Assembly (NCBI GenBank): GCA_916610825.1
Contig: OU744451.1
Coordinates: forward strand, 4,615,345 to 4,679,344
DNA length: 64,000 nt
DNA from: Haliclystus octoradiatus
Lineage: Eukaryota > Cnidaria > Staurozoa > Stauromedusae > Haliclystidae
Direction: 5' to 3'
Shown here: one piece after another, positions 10,720-21,010 of the stretch
How the letters are laid out: each line of letters opens with the position of its first letter
Position numbering within the stretch: the first letter of the stretch is position 1
Made by a program: the position numbers and the translations under genes
The notes under the pieces: model-generated
Told to the model about the DNA's origin: nothing
Database searches by the model: none
What the model saw: only the letters and a program-made list of their open reading frames with translations

Positions 10720-11313
10720 ATTAAAGTCCTTAACTATATAAAATAAATATTCTAGGGACTGTACAGTAAGGTAATCATGATATTTACAAATTATAGGCTT
10801 CTTTAAAGTAGTATGTCTTCAAAGAAGATTTAAAATGTTCTAATGTTGATAGTTTCCTAAGTAAAAGTGGCAGTTTGCTCCATAGGAACGGAGGAGAAGA
10901 TTTAAAGGATAGTTAGTTCAAAAAAAAGTTTTGAAATCCCTTTTTTTTTTATGTGTTGAAAGTTTTTTAAAGTGTAAATGATCATTTCGGAACATGTATT
11001 CTCATTTTTGAAGGTTTTTCAGGCATTGATTTTACTCAAAATTACTTCTAGTTGAATCTAACTTGCTTGGATATTTACAAGAACATAATTTTTCATTTGA
11101 ATACAACATACAAGGTCGTCAGCAAAATATAATGACGATAGGATTGAAAGTTCAGCTAATGATCAATTATTTGTGCCTTTCCCTTTAGATAGTAATTTTA
11201 TAATGGTACTTTTCAATCTATTGAGGAATTATTCCAACCTTAAGGCATTTATTGTAAAAGTTTTGACATTTTGAGATATTTGTTCAACATGATATATCCA
11301 ATGAAGTATTAAG
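10720..11313. other. Intergenic DNA, nothing recognised
   Basis: AT-rich with scattered short open frames only, between the microsatellite and the tandem duplication. Confidence 0.4.
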
Positions 11314-13671
11314 TATACTGAATATACTGATACATTTTGTATTAGTGACTGTTGTTAAGCAATTTATTCACCCATAGCAGGGTAGAAGGTAGAAGATTGT
11401 GGTGTCGTCAACACATGATGCCATTTTTATAATAATTAAAATCAAGTCTATACGTAGTCAATTATATCCCCCATACTATGTAATGTAAATGTAACGCTTG
11501 TGATAATTCCCATTAGAGTCAAATGAGTTTTGGATGATTAATTTAAGTGAATGTCAAATATATTTGAGTCTTGATCGGAGCATATAGAAACGTCTAATCT
11601 ATGTCTCAATCCTACGTAACAAAGATCTCCTTTACAAGATCAGCAGTACTATAATCCGATTTGCATTCTTTGCACATGCAATTTGGACATTGTGTATGAT
11701 GTATTTTATTCGTAAATATTTTATGATTGGAAGCCAGGTACGGAAATTCCTGCTATCATCAACACTCAGGTTTCTTCCACAACATACGGCTAGCCATTTG
11801 TGAATTCAAAAACCTTCTCCTATAGTAGCGTTTGAATTTCCGACGAAAATAATAGTTTTTAACAGGTGTTAATACATCACTTTGGGATTGGTAAACCAAA
11901 GCTGATAATAATGTTGATGACTGAGTGAGGAAAGTATAACATTGAAGTTGATGTAAACTTTGTTACTTTTAAAATAGTCGTTTCCTGAATCGAACTTTTT
12001 GTTGGTTTGATATATACATTGGACAACATAATATTACACATCCAAATATATTATATAAATAACATAAGAATCATATAAATTTATCAAAAACTCTCTCAAA
12101 CAGGCTCTAAAACTTTACAAACACTTGGTAGTCTCATGTTTCTGTCTGGGCTCCCTGTAACACATCTCATTGGATCACAGGGAAATCAGACAGAATCATT
12201 ACATAATATAGCAGGTGGCATCCAAGTTATTATGTGTTACTTTCGAGGAAGTGGAGTTATTATGAAATTGAATGCATAAGTGAGCATTAGAATGATTTTC
12301 GTTGAGAATATTGACATGAAAATATCATATGAAATAGTACAGCTCGTGTCGAAGTTTTTATAATTCAGTTCATTATTACAGCTCGTTGGATTTTGGATAT
12401 TGCCAAAACAAAGTCATTTATAAAAAATAAGATTTTAAATATAAAAGGCTAAATGTGATCTACATCTTAATAAAGTTCACTTCAATGATGAATATACTGA
12501 ATATACTGATACATTTTGTATTAGTGACTGTTGTTAAGCAATTTATTCACCCATAGCAGGGTAGAAGGTAGAAGATTGTGGTGTCGTCAACACATGATGC
12601 CATTTTTATAATAATTAAAATCAAGTCTATACGTAGTCAATTATATCCCCCATACTATGTAATGTAAATGTAACGCTTGTGATAATTCCCATTAGAGTCA
12701 AATGAGTTTTGGATGATTAATTTAAGTGAATGTCAAATATATTTGAGTCTTGATCGGAGCATATAGAAACGTCTAATCTATGTCTCAATCCTACGTAACA
12801 AAGATCTCCTTTACAAGATCAGCAGTACTATAATCCGATTTGCATTCTTTGCACATGCAATTTGGACATTGTGTATGATGTATTTTATTCGTAAATATTT
12901 TATGATTGGAAGCCAGGTACGGAAATTCCTGCTATCATCAACACTCAGGTTTCTTCCACAACATACGGCTAGCCATTTGTGAATTCAAAAACCTTCTCCT
13001 ATAGTAGCGTTTGAATTTCCGACGAAAATAATAGTTTTTAACAGGTGTTAATACATCACTTTGGGATTGGTAAACCAAAGCTGATAATAATGTTGATGAC
13101 TGAGTGAGGAAAGTATAACATTGAAGTTGATGTAAACTTTGTTACTTTTAAAATAGTCGTTTCCTGAATCGAACTTTTTGTTGGTTTGATATATACATTG
13201 GACAACATAATATTACACATCCAAATATATTATATAAATAACATAAGAATCATATAAATTTATCAAAAACTCTCTCAAACAGGCTCTAAAACTTTACAAA
13301 CACTTGGTAGTCTCATGTTTCTGTCTGGGCTCCCTGTAACACATCTCATTGGATCACAGGGAAATCAGACAGAATCATTACATAATATAGCAGGTGGCAT
13401 CCAAGTTATTATGTGTTACTTTCGAGGAAGTGGAGTTATTATGAAATTGAATGCATAAGTGAGCATTAGAATGATTTTCGTTGAGAATATTGACATGAAA
13501 ATATCATATGAAATAGTACAGCTCGTGTCGAAGTTTTTATAATTCAGTTCATTATTACAGCTCGTTGGATTTTGGATATTGCCAAAACAAAGTCATTTAT
13601 AAAAAATAAGATTTTAAATATAAAAGGCTAAATGTGATCTACATCTTAATAAAGTTCACTTCAATGATGAA
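11314..13671. repeat. Tandem duplication, two 1,179-bp units
   Basis: Copy 1 is about 11314-12492 and copy 2 about 12493-13671; anchor words are offset by exactly 1,179 bases throughout (for example CCCATAGCAGGG at 11371 and 12550). I saw no differences on reading both copies. Neither contains a recognisable gene. Each has a long hairpin (12140-12195 and 13319-13374). Copy 2 ends about 160 bp beyond the stop codon of gene A. The near identity points to a recent event or an assembly artefact. Confidence 0.92.
12140..12195. repeat. Hairpin inside the duplicated segment
   Basis: Arms of 19 bases (12140-12158 and 12177-12195) pair at 16 of 19 positions, TTCTGTCTGGG.. against ..TCAGACAGAA, with an 18-base loop. 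The same structure recurs at 13319-13374 in the second unit. Confidence 0.6.
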
Positions 13672-13765
13672 TATAATAAAAATATTCAAATCAATATGCT
13701 TTACAAGTTACTAAAGTTAACTACAAAGATGAAAAAACAAGTTCTACATCCTCAGTCAATAACAT

Positions 13766-13771
13766 TTTATT
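13766..13771 (-). terminator. Polyadenylation signal for gene A
   Basis: AATAAA on the minus strand, about 60 bases downstream of the stop codon of the FG-GAP gene at 13832. Confidence 0.55.
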
Positions 13772-13831
13772 GCTATATCGTCGACCAAATATAAATATTC
13801 TAGCCTTAGCCCACTCTTGGTAAAATGTTCA

Positions 13832-15397
13832 TTAAGCAGTTAATTTCAACGACGAGAAAACAAAGTCTGCATCATCTGATGTCGTATCATAACACAAGAA
13901 ATCTTCATAACCATCATGATTAAAATCACCAGTTATAGCTGCCCACGATATTAGTGGGGCGTGACATATATTCAAGCAGTTAGCAATTGTAGGAGGAGCA
14001 ACAGCAGCACCATAATCCCCAGAACCATCATTTGGGAAGACAGTTGCTGAAACAGTGCCTGCTCCTGGTGTATAGCAAATAAGATCTTTATCTCCATCTC
14101 CATCAATATCTGAGAAAAACAACCTTTGTAATAATAAATCACAAACTATATCAGCATCACGAGATCCCGATGAAAATATATTTCCGGTTGTTCGTCCATT
14201 TCCAAAATACATGATCCAACCATCTGTACCTGTATCAATACACAATATATCATCGATGTCATCGTTGTTCATGTCAAGTATCTGAATTGATGATATTGGA
14301 GGACCACGAACACGAACAGAAATACATGCTATACCAATATGACTTGCAGTGGAAGACGATATCATTCCAGCTCCACATGTACCTTGTTGAAAGCTAGACG
14401 CACTGTGTGCATATGGACCACGTGCGTGTTGGCTTTTGTATCGCATTTGATGGATTCTGGAATGTGGACCAGGCATGAAATGATGACCATGAGATAAGGG
14501 AACAGGATTCAAGTGGAACGGTTGCACTGGTAGGTGATGATGAACAACTTCTGGTTGAGCATGGACAACGGGAAATGGGTGACTAATCATCTCTGGTTGA
14601 GGATGCATAACTACTTCAGGATGAGGAGGTGCAACTGGATATGCAACATTGTGGGGCAGAGGATATGGGGCTGCATGATGGCCATGATAAATTTCTGGTT
14701 GAGGATGCATAACTACTTCAGGATGAGGAGGTGCAACTGGATATGCAACATAATGGGGTTTATTATATGGTTCAGTATACCTTGATGCATGATATCCTTG
14801 GTAGGGGCTTCTATGACGCGATCTGTAACTTTGAGGATATGGATAATGGCCATCAGATTGAGAGGCATCACAACTAAAGAAAAAAAACATTGTTTGTGCT
14901 ACAGTTGGATCGTCTTCATCCAAGCAAAGGATATCATCTCCAGCTTTCCCGTCGAAATTTCCAATGTGAATATCTTTGGTACATGTGTAACCAACTGCGA
15001 TATTGGTTTCAGATGTAAATTGACCATCATTGTTAAACATGACAGAGAATTTTCCAGTGGAACTTTGGCATAGAATGTCATCTTTGTGATCGCCATTAAT
15101 GTCAGCAACGTGGATGCTACCAGCCATACAAAATGATGTTGAAGCAATCGTAGTTGTTGTTTTTGGATATTCCCCATTCGTGTAACCATATGCCACCCTC
15201 AGCCCGGAGGTACCATCGTGAATAAGAACCGCTGGTTGGTGGCCATCGACATTGATTGAATGTAGTACAGTAGGAGCAACAATTAGGAAGGTTTTATCAG
15301 TTGCAAGACCTAACCCGCAATATTCACGATCATCTGCGCATTTTGTAATTGAAAACAATGAAAGTATACAAATGAATTGATTTATGACAGGTGACAT
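13832..15397 (-). CDS. Secreted FG-GAP/VCBS-repeat protein with His/Pro-rich linker (gene A)
   Basis: 521 residues from the ATG at 15397. I chose this start because it matches the paralogue at 39191 and because a splice acceptor lies 14 bases upstream; the longer open frame begins inside the presumed intron. Residues 1-20 are a signal peptide. Calcium-loop repeats follow, each closing with Cys: DINGDHKDDILC (99-110) and NFDGKAGDDILC (147-158). A His/Pro/Tyr-rich linker of about 180 residues comes next, with a 34-residue internal duplication. Then come DMNNDDIDDILC, DIDGDGDKDLIC and DFNHDGYEDFLC (ends near 502). FG-GAP/VCBS units build beta-propellers in integrin alpha chains and many secreted proteins; the Asp-rich loops bind calcium. 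No membrane anchor is seen, so it is probably extracellular. Ligand and role are unknown. The coding part has no intron. Confidence 0.85.
   Translation of the reverse strand: MSPVINQFICILSLFSITKCADDREYCGLGLATDKTFLIVAPTVLHSINVDGHQPAVLIHDGTSGLRVAYGYTNGEYPKTTTTIASTSFCMAGSIHVADINGDHKDDILCQSSTGKFSVMFNNDGQFTSETNIAVGYTCTKDIHIGNFDGKAGDDILCLDEDDPTVAQTMFFFFSCDASQSDGHYPYPQSYRSRHRSPYQGYHASRYTEPYNKPHYVAYPVAPPHPEVVMHPQPEIYHGHHAAPYPLPHNVAYPVAPPHPEVVMHPQPEMISHPFPVVHAQPEVVHHHLPVQPFHLNPVPLSHGHHFMPGPHSRIHQMRYKSQHARGPYAHSASSFQQGTCGAGMISSSTASHIGIACISVRVRGPPISSIQILDMNNDDIDDILCIDTGTDGWIMYFGNGRTTGNIFSSGSRDADIVCDLLLQRLFFSDIDGDGDKDLICYTPGAGTVSATVFPNDGSGDYGAAVAPPTIANCLNICHAPLISWAAITGDFNHDGYEDFLCYDTTSDDADFVFSSLKLTA
14593..14796 (-). 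repeat. 102-bp in-frame tandem duplication in gene A
   Basis: The block encoding VAYPVAPPHPEVVMHPQPE occurs twice, with CTGGTTGAGGATGCATAA starting at 14593 and at 14695. The 102-base period is a multiple of three, so the linker grew by 34 residues without breaking the frame. Paralogue C has a different linker sequence. Confidence 0.85.
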
Positions 15398-15410
15398 GAT
15401 TCTGAGCGAT

Positions 15411-15432
15411 GCTGCAAAAAGATAAACAAAGT
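15411..15432 (-). promoter_or_regulatory. 3' splice acceptor before the gene A start codon
   Basis: On the minus strand a pyrimidine-rich stretch ending TTTTTGCAG is followed by 14 bases and then the ATG. Gene B has the same arrangement at 39206-39226 and gene C a similar one at 57657-57674. It implies a non-coding first exon or a trans-spliced leader. Confidence 0.7.
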
Positions 15433-15442
15433 ACCTCAACAT

Positions 15443-16668
15443 TTGGAAATTATAAATTCAGGTTTATCAACATTTCTACAATAAACACATACATTGATGC
15501 CTCATCAGTCAGATTATCTGAAAATTCTCTTTTACTATCCCTCCTCGTTCACTAACTCTATCATTAGCTGATTAAAGTATTTATTTGATCTTTTACATCT
15601 CAACTCTGATTTTTATTCGAAAGAACTTGGGAGTACAGTATATTGCAAAATAAATAGTAGAGAATTAATGGCGAGGCATTATTTTTCGAAGATCAGTCAC
15701 GATGATGTAAATTCAAAACATATCTTAAAGTACGCATTAAATCTCCATCTTTGTGGTTAAATTCCTGAAATTGACAGAGAAAGTTCCTCTTTAAATCTAC
15801 AGGAAAAGCAAACAATTGTCGAGCAATAAATTTTTAGCAAGGTTTTTGAAATTCCGCCATGACTGGAGTGCAATTTATGTACTTACTTTATCGATTACAG
15901 AGCTTAATTTTCTAACATGCGACTACCGAAATTGGCTTTATCAATCATTTCGCTGTGTCTACGGGAATGTTCTACTCTGCACTCAATATTCCAATTCGCC
16001 TCATTTTCCATCTCCAGCTGGATGAAAAAGCTAACGCAGACGAGAGATTTATATATTGTTATATGTTAAAATACCTAACTCCGACCGACTTATAAAGCGT
16101 ATAAGGAGTTCAGATCCCAAATTAAATTTATCACAGCATATGAAATATTTCCTTAAAGAGGGGAATGACCGAAGGACATCTACGCGCTCAGAATCACATG
16201 GGAGTTGTCGTTTATATGCTTTCTGTGCCTGAAATCATTCAAACGTCTCGAATACCTGGGTTATCTGGTGTGGGTATATGTATAATGCTGAATGATCTTA
16301 CCCTCTTTATGCTAACAATATTTTCATATACATAAATAAAATATTCAAACTTATCAACAATAGCCCTGGTGTGTTTTTGTGTCTGAAACGATTTTGAGCT
16401 AAATATCATGAACTATTCGAAGCCATGACTGACAATGAACGTTGAGTCTACATTATAAGCTCAATTAAAATTAATTGAGACAAATTTCCATTTAATTGTT
16501 GCTGGATTCTCGCTTATTTTAATAGAAGAAATTGAAAAACTTAATTTCTACAGGGGAGCATTATTGTTTAATTTAAACATTTTGCAAGTGCAGGAAAAAT
16601 TGTTGGATTCAAATTCTATTTCTGTGAATATATCGAATTTAATGGCGTTTAATTCAGCATGCGGTTTA
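15443..16668. other. Upstream region of gene A, no gene recognised
   Basis: AT-rich DNA between the gene A splice acceptor and the large foldback. If the acceptor is used in cis, this is intron. No coding pattern is recognised. Confidence 0.4.
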
Positions 16669-17650
16669 CATGACTGGTCCAAAAAAAATATAAATTTGAA
16701 AGTTGAATAGCATTCTCGATTTGATTGTTCTAATGGGTAAGAAAACAATAAATTCAAAATTTTAGCTCAAAATAATATTATGAAAAGGGTGCTCAATGCC
16801 TCTCTAAATTTATACACAAAGTAAATGGGGAACTTAAAACGCTCCAAAATTTAAAAAAAAATACATTTAGATATCAGTAAGGTATTTTTGAATAATATTT
16901 CATGTCTATGAAGGTAACAATCAATAATATAGAAGGTAACAGAAATATTAATGTGGTATTTAAAAGTCTATTGGATGAGAGCCTCTACTGAAACTTTGTG
17001 TTCCAAAATGATGCATTTAAATATATGGCTCCCACTGTGATTTTGACAGATTAAAGAAGTGTGTGGTTCTCTATAAAACTAAAAATCAGTGTGAAATGGA
17101 AAGGTGTTGACATTTTCAGATTTTCCTGATCTTTGGATCATTTCTATGCTCATATCTTCCAATAAAAACGTACAAAATATCACTGTCCATTTTTGCTATT
17201 TTATTACAAACAGTTTTCATCGATTCTTTGACAAATCATAGTAAATTGAAATCTGTCAACACCTCCACAGAACAGAAAACCACACACTTGTGTGATCTGT
17301 CAAAATCACAGTGGAAGCCATACATTCAAATGCATCACTTTGAAACACAAATTTTCAGTATAGGTGCTCATCCATTAGACTTTGAAATGCCTCAGTAATA
17401 TTTCTGAGATTGTTATTTTCATAGACATTAAAAATTATTCAAAATTACCTTCTTGAGATTTAAATATATTTTTTGACATTTTGAAGCATTTTCCCATTAA
17501 CTATGTGTATTAATTTGAAGGGAATTGAGCGCCCATTTCCCAATATTTGATTCAACTAAAATGTTGCACTTGCGATTTTTTACCCATAAGAACAATAAAA
17601 TCGAGAATGCAACTCAACTTTCAAAATTTCATTTTTTTGGACCTGTCTAG
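16669..17650. repeat. Large foldback: diverged palindrome of about 1 kb
   Basis: The left half (about 16669-17120) is the reverse complement of the right half (about 17256-17650), with many substitutions and small indels. Examples are GTGTTGACA at about 17104 against TGTCAACAC at 17258, CACTGTGATTTTGACAGAT at about 17034 against its complement near 17294, and CATTCTCGAT at about 16711 against ATCGAGAATGC near 17600. The spacer is about 135 bp. No open frame of note is present. It could be an old foldback transposon or an inverted duplication. It sits in the upstream region of gene A. Confidence 0.8.
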
Positions 17651-17795
17651 GGTTTACCTTATATACTAATGTTTGAAATTATATCTTGGAAACAGATCTT
17701 TAACTGGAAATGGTAATAGCATAACATAGTCAGAGACTGAAATCAACTGCCGGCACTGCATCCACCAGGTGATTGTTTGATACAGTCAATGAACT

Positions 17796-18144
17796 AGGTC
17801 AAAATGTATTCTGATATTTATTTGACGAACCTCATGTCGTAGGAAAAATGTCATGAAGAGTATCAATGAGAATAACAAACGGGAAAAAACGTATAAGGTA
17901 TATCTGAAGAAATGATGATGATGATTGTGACAACTTTCAGATGAATTTCTGATATAGCTATTGAAATTAATGAACTTGTGGATGACGCTCAATTACAGTT
18001 ACTATGACGCTTGCGTCATATGTCTAAAAATTAAATCCATACAAGAACCGATATTTCCCGTTTGTTATTCTCATTGATACTTTTCATGAAATTTCTCCTA
18101 CGACATGAGGTTCGTCAAATAAATATCAGAATACATTTTGACCT
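17796..18144. repeat. Inverted repeat with 91-bp arms
   Basis: The left arm 17796-17886 (AGGTCAAAATGTATTCTGAT...) and right arm 18054-18144 are nearly perfect reverse complements around a 167-bp spacer. No frame is present. It is adjacent to the larger foldback and may be part of the same composite insertion into the gene A upstream region. Confidence 0.85.
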
Positions 18145-18379
18145 AATATACGTATTACATATATTGATAAAAGTATACTTTTTTCACATGAGTGGTAATT
18201 AATCAACTAGATTATTAATTGGCGGCTGCACATCAAATCTTTCCAATTATTTGAGTATAATATGTGTATAGTTATACCACCTGGAAGAATGCTATCCAGA
18301 ATGTATATTATTGCGAACAAATTAAATAATTGTAACGCTTTGTTATGTGAAGAATAATCCTACTTCTTACTTCAGAAAA

Positions 18380-18600
18380 CATTTAAAATGAACGTATTTG
18401 TTCAGAACTTTTATTTGATACTGAAAAAAGTATTACTATTTGAAATTGCATATGGACCTCTCACAACTGACGTCAACAGATTTCTAATTTTGGACCCCAC
18501 TCCCTCCTTCTTGTTTTTGTGACATTTTTGTACATAGATGTTGTCAAATTTCCATATAAACCCCTCTACCTTTCCTTACTGTCTAATTACAACTTCTACC
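18380..18600 (-). promoter_or_regulatory. Upstream block shared with gene B
   Basis: This block resembles 39265-39490, just upstream of paralogue B. Shared landmarks are TTCAGA(A/G)CTT, TTTGAAA.TGC.TATGGA, CCCCTC.ACCTT and GGACC.CACTC. In B it lies about 100 bp from the splice acceptor; here it is 3 kb away, the gap being filled by the foldback repeats. It may hold the ancestral promoter or first exon. Homology is seen by eye; function is inference. Confidence 0.5.
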
Positions 18601-18984
18601 AACAAATAAACAACTTTTAAAATCCAATTAATTACCAATAAATTACAAGGTCTGGCTGATGCTCTTCAATGAGTCTTACTCGAACAGCCAATATTTACAT
18701 ACTACAGGTACTATATTATAATTAACTATACAACTAATCTAAGATATCTAATAAAATTAACAATTAACCCGATTTGGCTTCACAGTGAATTGAATGTATA
18801 ACAAGTAAATATTTATACTAACTAAATATAACGAACCTCGTTTAGCAAATAATATGATAAATACGATAAGCTTGTAAATAAATAAAGTCGTGAACAGTTA
18901 ACTTTCGAAAATTTTGTGCAATAATTAACAGCAGATAAATATAGTAGGAAGGAACCCGCTTAGTTTTCGTGTCAACATTTAAAA
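18601..18984. other. AT-rich DNA, nothing recognised
   Basis: No coding pattern or repeat identified in this stretch between the shared upstream block and the PLE fragment. Confidence 0.4.
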
Positions 18985-19150
18985 ATGTACACGGTCCCCT
19001 ATAAGGACTTCAATGATAAATTTGCAATTCTCCGCTGTTGCAAAGACAAATTTGATTGTTTAGTACTTGAAATGATATTCATCAGAGAACTGAAGTCTCG
19101 ACTGAATGGACAAGCTTATTCCATAGGATCGTATAAATACTATTTATTTG
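18985..19150 (+). pseudogene. Penelope-like element fragment, GIY-YIG C-terminus
   Basis: The plus strand reads KDKFDCLVLEMIFIRELK and then RLNGQAYSIGS. This matches the tail of the GIY-YIG domain in the copy at 42.4 kb (SKWDCLVYEMQFIRDLQPNLN). No full domain survives. It is directly followed by a reverse-transcriptase fragment in the same orientation, the order expected from a tandem PLE array with truncated units. Confidence 0.7.
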
Positions 19151-19187
19151 TATAAACTCCACCCCAAGGGATTTTGGAAAAATTAAA

Positions 19188-19520
19188 CAAAAAATGACAA
19201 CGATTTACAACGAAAATTCAGCAAAATAATACATCATCATTCCTAGGTGTATTAATTAAGAACTGAAAAAACGCAGCCAAAGTGTTTCACAAATAAAACT
19301 GAAAAATGCTTACTGCTACACTTCCAGAGTCACTTTAACAAAAATATAAAAAGCCTTAGTGCAAACAATGTTAAATCGGGCATTTCGCTTATAATCGAAA
19401 AATGAATAATTTCTATCAGAATGTAAAAGATTAAGTAAGATATTTCTAAATTTAAAATACCTTTTGTCAATGATCAATTTTTATATATTTCGAAAATAAA
19501 ACAGAGTGGGGTGTAATTTC
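19188..19520 (+). pseudogene. Penelope-like element fragment, reverse transcriptase C-terminus
   Basis: Near-identical in layout to 28.50-28.80 kb: FLGVL, then VFHK.KT..CLLLHFQSH and a downstream NDQ..YF.NKTE block. This is the region after motif C in Penelope-type reverse transcriptases. Stops and frameshifts break it. Confidence 0.7.
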
Positions 19521-19536
19521 CATATATTCAGATTTC

Positions 19537-20752
19537 AAATCCCTATTTTGCAAAACTTTTTTTGTAAACCGTCGCTTGACCTTTTCTATCAACTTTATGT
19601 CCATAAGTCTTAACGGACTCCATGCTGGTGTGGCAGATTCTACAATAGAACGTACGTATACATAGTAGGATGACCTTAATAATAAGGGGTTGCGTGACGT
19701 GAAACATTTAAATTAAGATACGACCTAGAGAACGCCTTTGAAGTTAAATAAGAGCAATGTTTGTTCCATGTTAAACTGATTTCATAAATACACCAATATT
19801 TCAAACTTTGTTTACCTCAGTTAATGGATGATCGGATAGTGAAAATTGTAATGATAGAATGTTTGTATTACCAAATGAAATAGAGCAGCATTTTGCAAAT
19901 GAGATGTGAATTTGTCAAACATCGGCCCATAAACAGAAAGTATCCAGCATCGTAAAAGCGGTTGATTGATAAAAATGTACGAGAAGAGTAAAATTTGGCA
20001 TCATCAGCAAAAAGTTTCATAGAAAAGTTGGGTGATAGACAATCGACTATTTCATTGATGAATAAAATAAATAATAAAGGACCAATCACAGAACCTTGAG
20101 GAGCTCCACTTTTGACAGGTAATGAAGTAGACAAAGCATCCCTAATTGATACTTGCTGAGTATACGATCAAATAAAAAAGAAGACAGCCAATTCAACAAC
20201 TCATTGCCAATAGCAAATGATCTGAGCTTCAAAATAAGCTTTTCGCGTGAAACGATAGCGAAAGACTTACTGAAATTGATATACACGACATCAGTCTTTT
20301 GACGACAATTGAGTGCATTGCACCAGTTATTTAAAGACATAACAAGTTGCATACGAGTTGGTCGATAGGAAAGAAATCCAAATTGATCTTTGCTAATTAA
20401 ATCATTGTCATGTATAATAAGTAGTCATATCTTGATAAATAATCCTTCCCATCATTTTACAAACAATTCATGTAAGCGATTTTGGTCTGTAATTCTTCTT
20501 ACATGAGGCTTTTACCTTTCTTAAAAATGGGAATGATGATTGCACTTTTCCATATTGCAGAAATATTTCGAGTTTTCATAGATAGATCGAATAGTATGGA
20601 TAAAGGAAAGGCAATTTATGTAGATATTTATTTCAATAATAACGAAGGAAATGAGTCAGGAGATCTAGATTTCTTTGGAGGCAGGCGTTCTAAAGAATTA
20701 ACTATTTTGAAATAAGAAAACTCAATAAAATGTAAGGAGATATCATCCGGTA
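19537..20752 (-). pseudogene. LINE reverse transcriptase, frameshifted
   Basis: Two overlapping frames (20086-20352 and 19868-20134) together give a KSFAIVSREKLILKL motif A region with its Asp changed, motif B with G.PQGSVIGPLL, and motif C FADD. Earlier RT blocks at 20450-20750 are out of frame. Compare 31.06-32.25 kb, where motif A reads FDTVSREKL and retains its Asp. Confidence 0.75.
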
Positions 20753-21010
20753 CCTTTTTATCAATAAGGGGATGATTCCATTATCTTCAGTGAATACAGT
20801 AAAAAATGTTTGCTAAATATGTTAGCTCATTATCTTCATCAGAAGTACTTAAAGGATTATTCTGATCTTGTAGAGCAGGAATTGTTTGTCTGAAATTAAG
20901 TTTAGAGGTGATAAATGTATAAAAATTATTTAGAGATCCAATTTTAATCAATGATTGGCCGCGGTAAATATTCTAATTTTTGACGGCCTTTTAATATTGG
21001 AGGCAGAAAT

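Noticed and set aside
15398-15442. Longer N-terminus for gene A from an upstream ATG
   Set aside because: The extra 15 codons lie across a strong splice acceptor and are not matched in paralogue B.
15500-15540. CTGATGAG on the minus strand near gene A as another hammerhead
   Set aside because: No pairing stem II followed by GAAA could be found.
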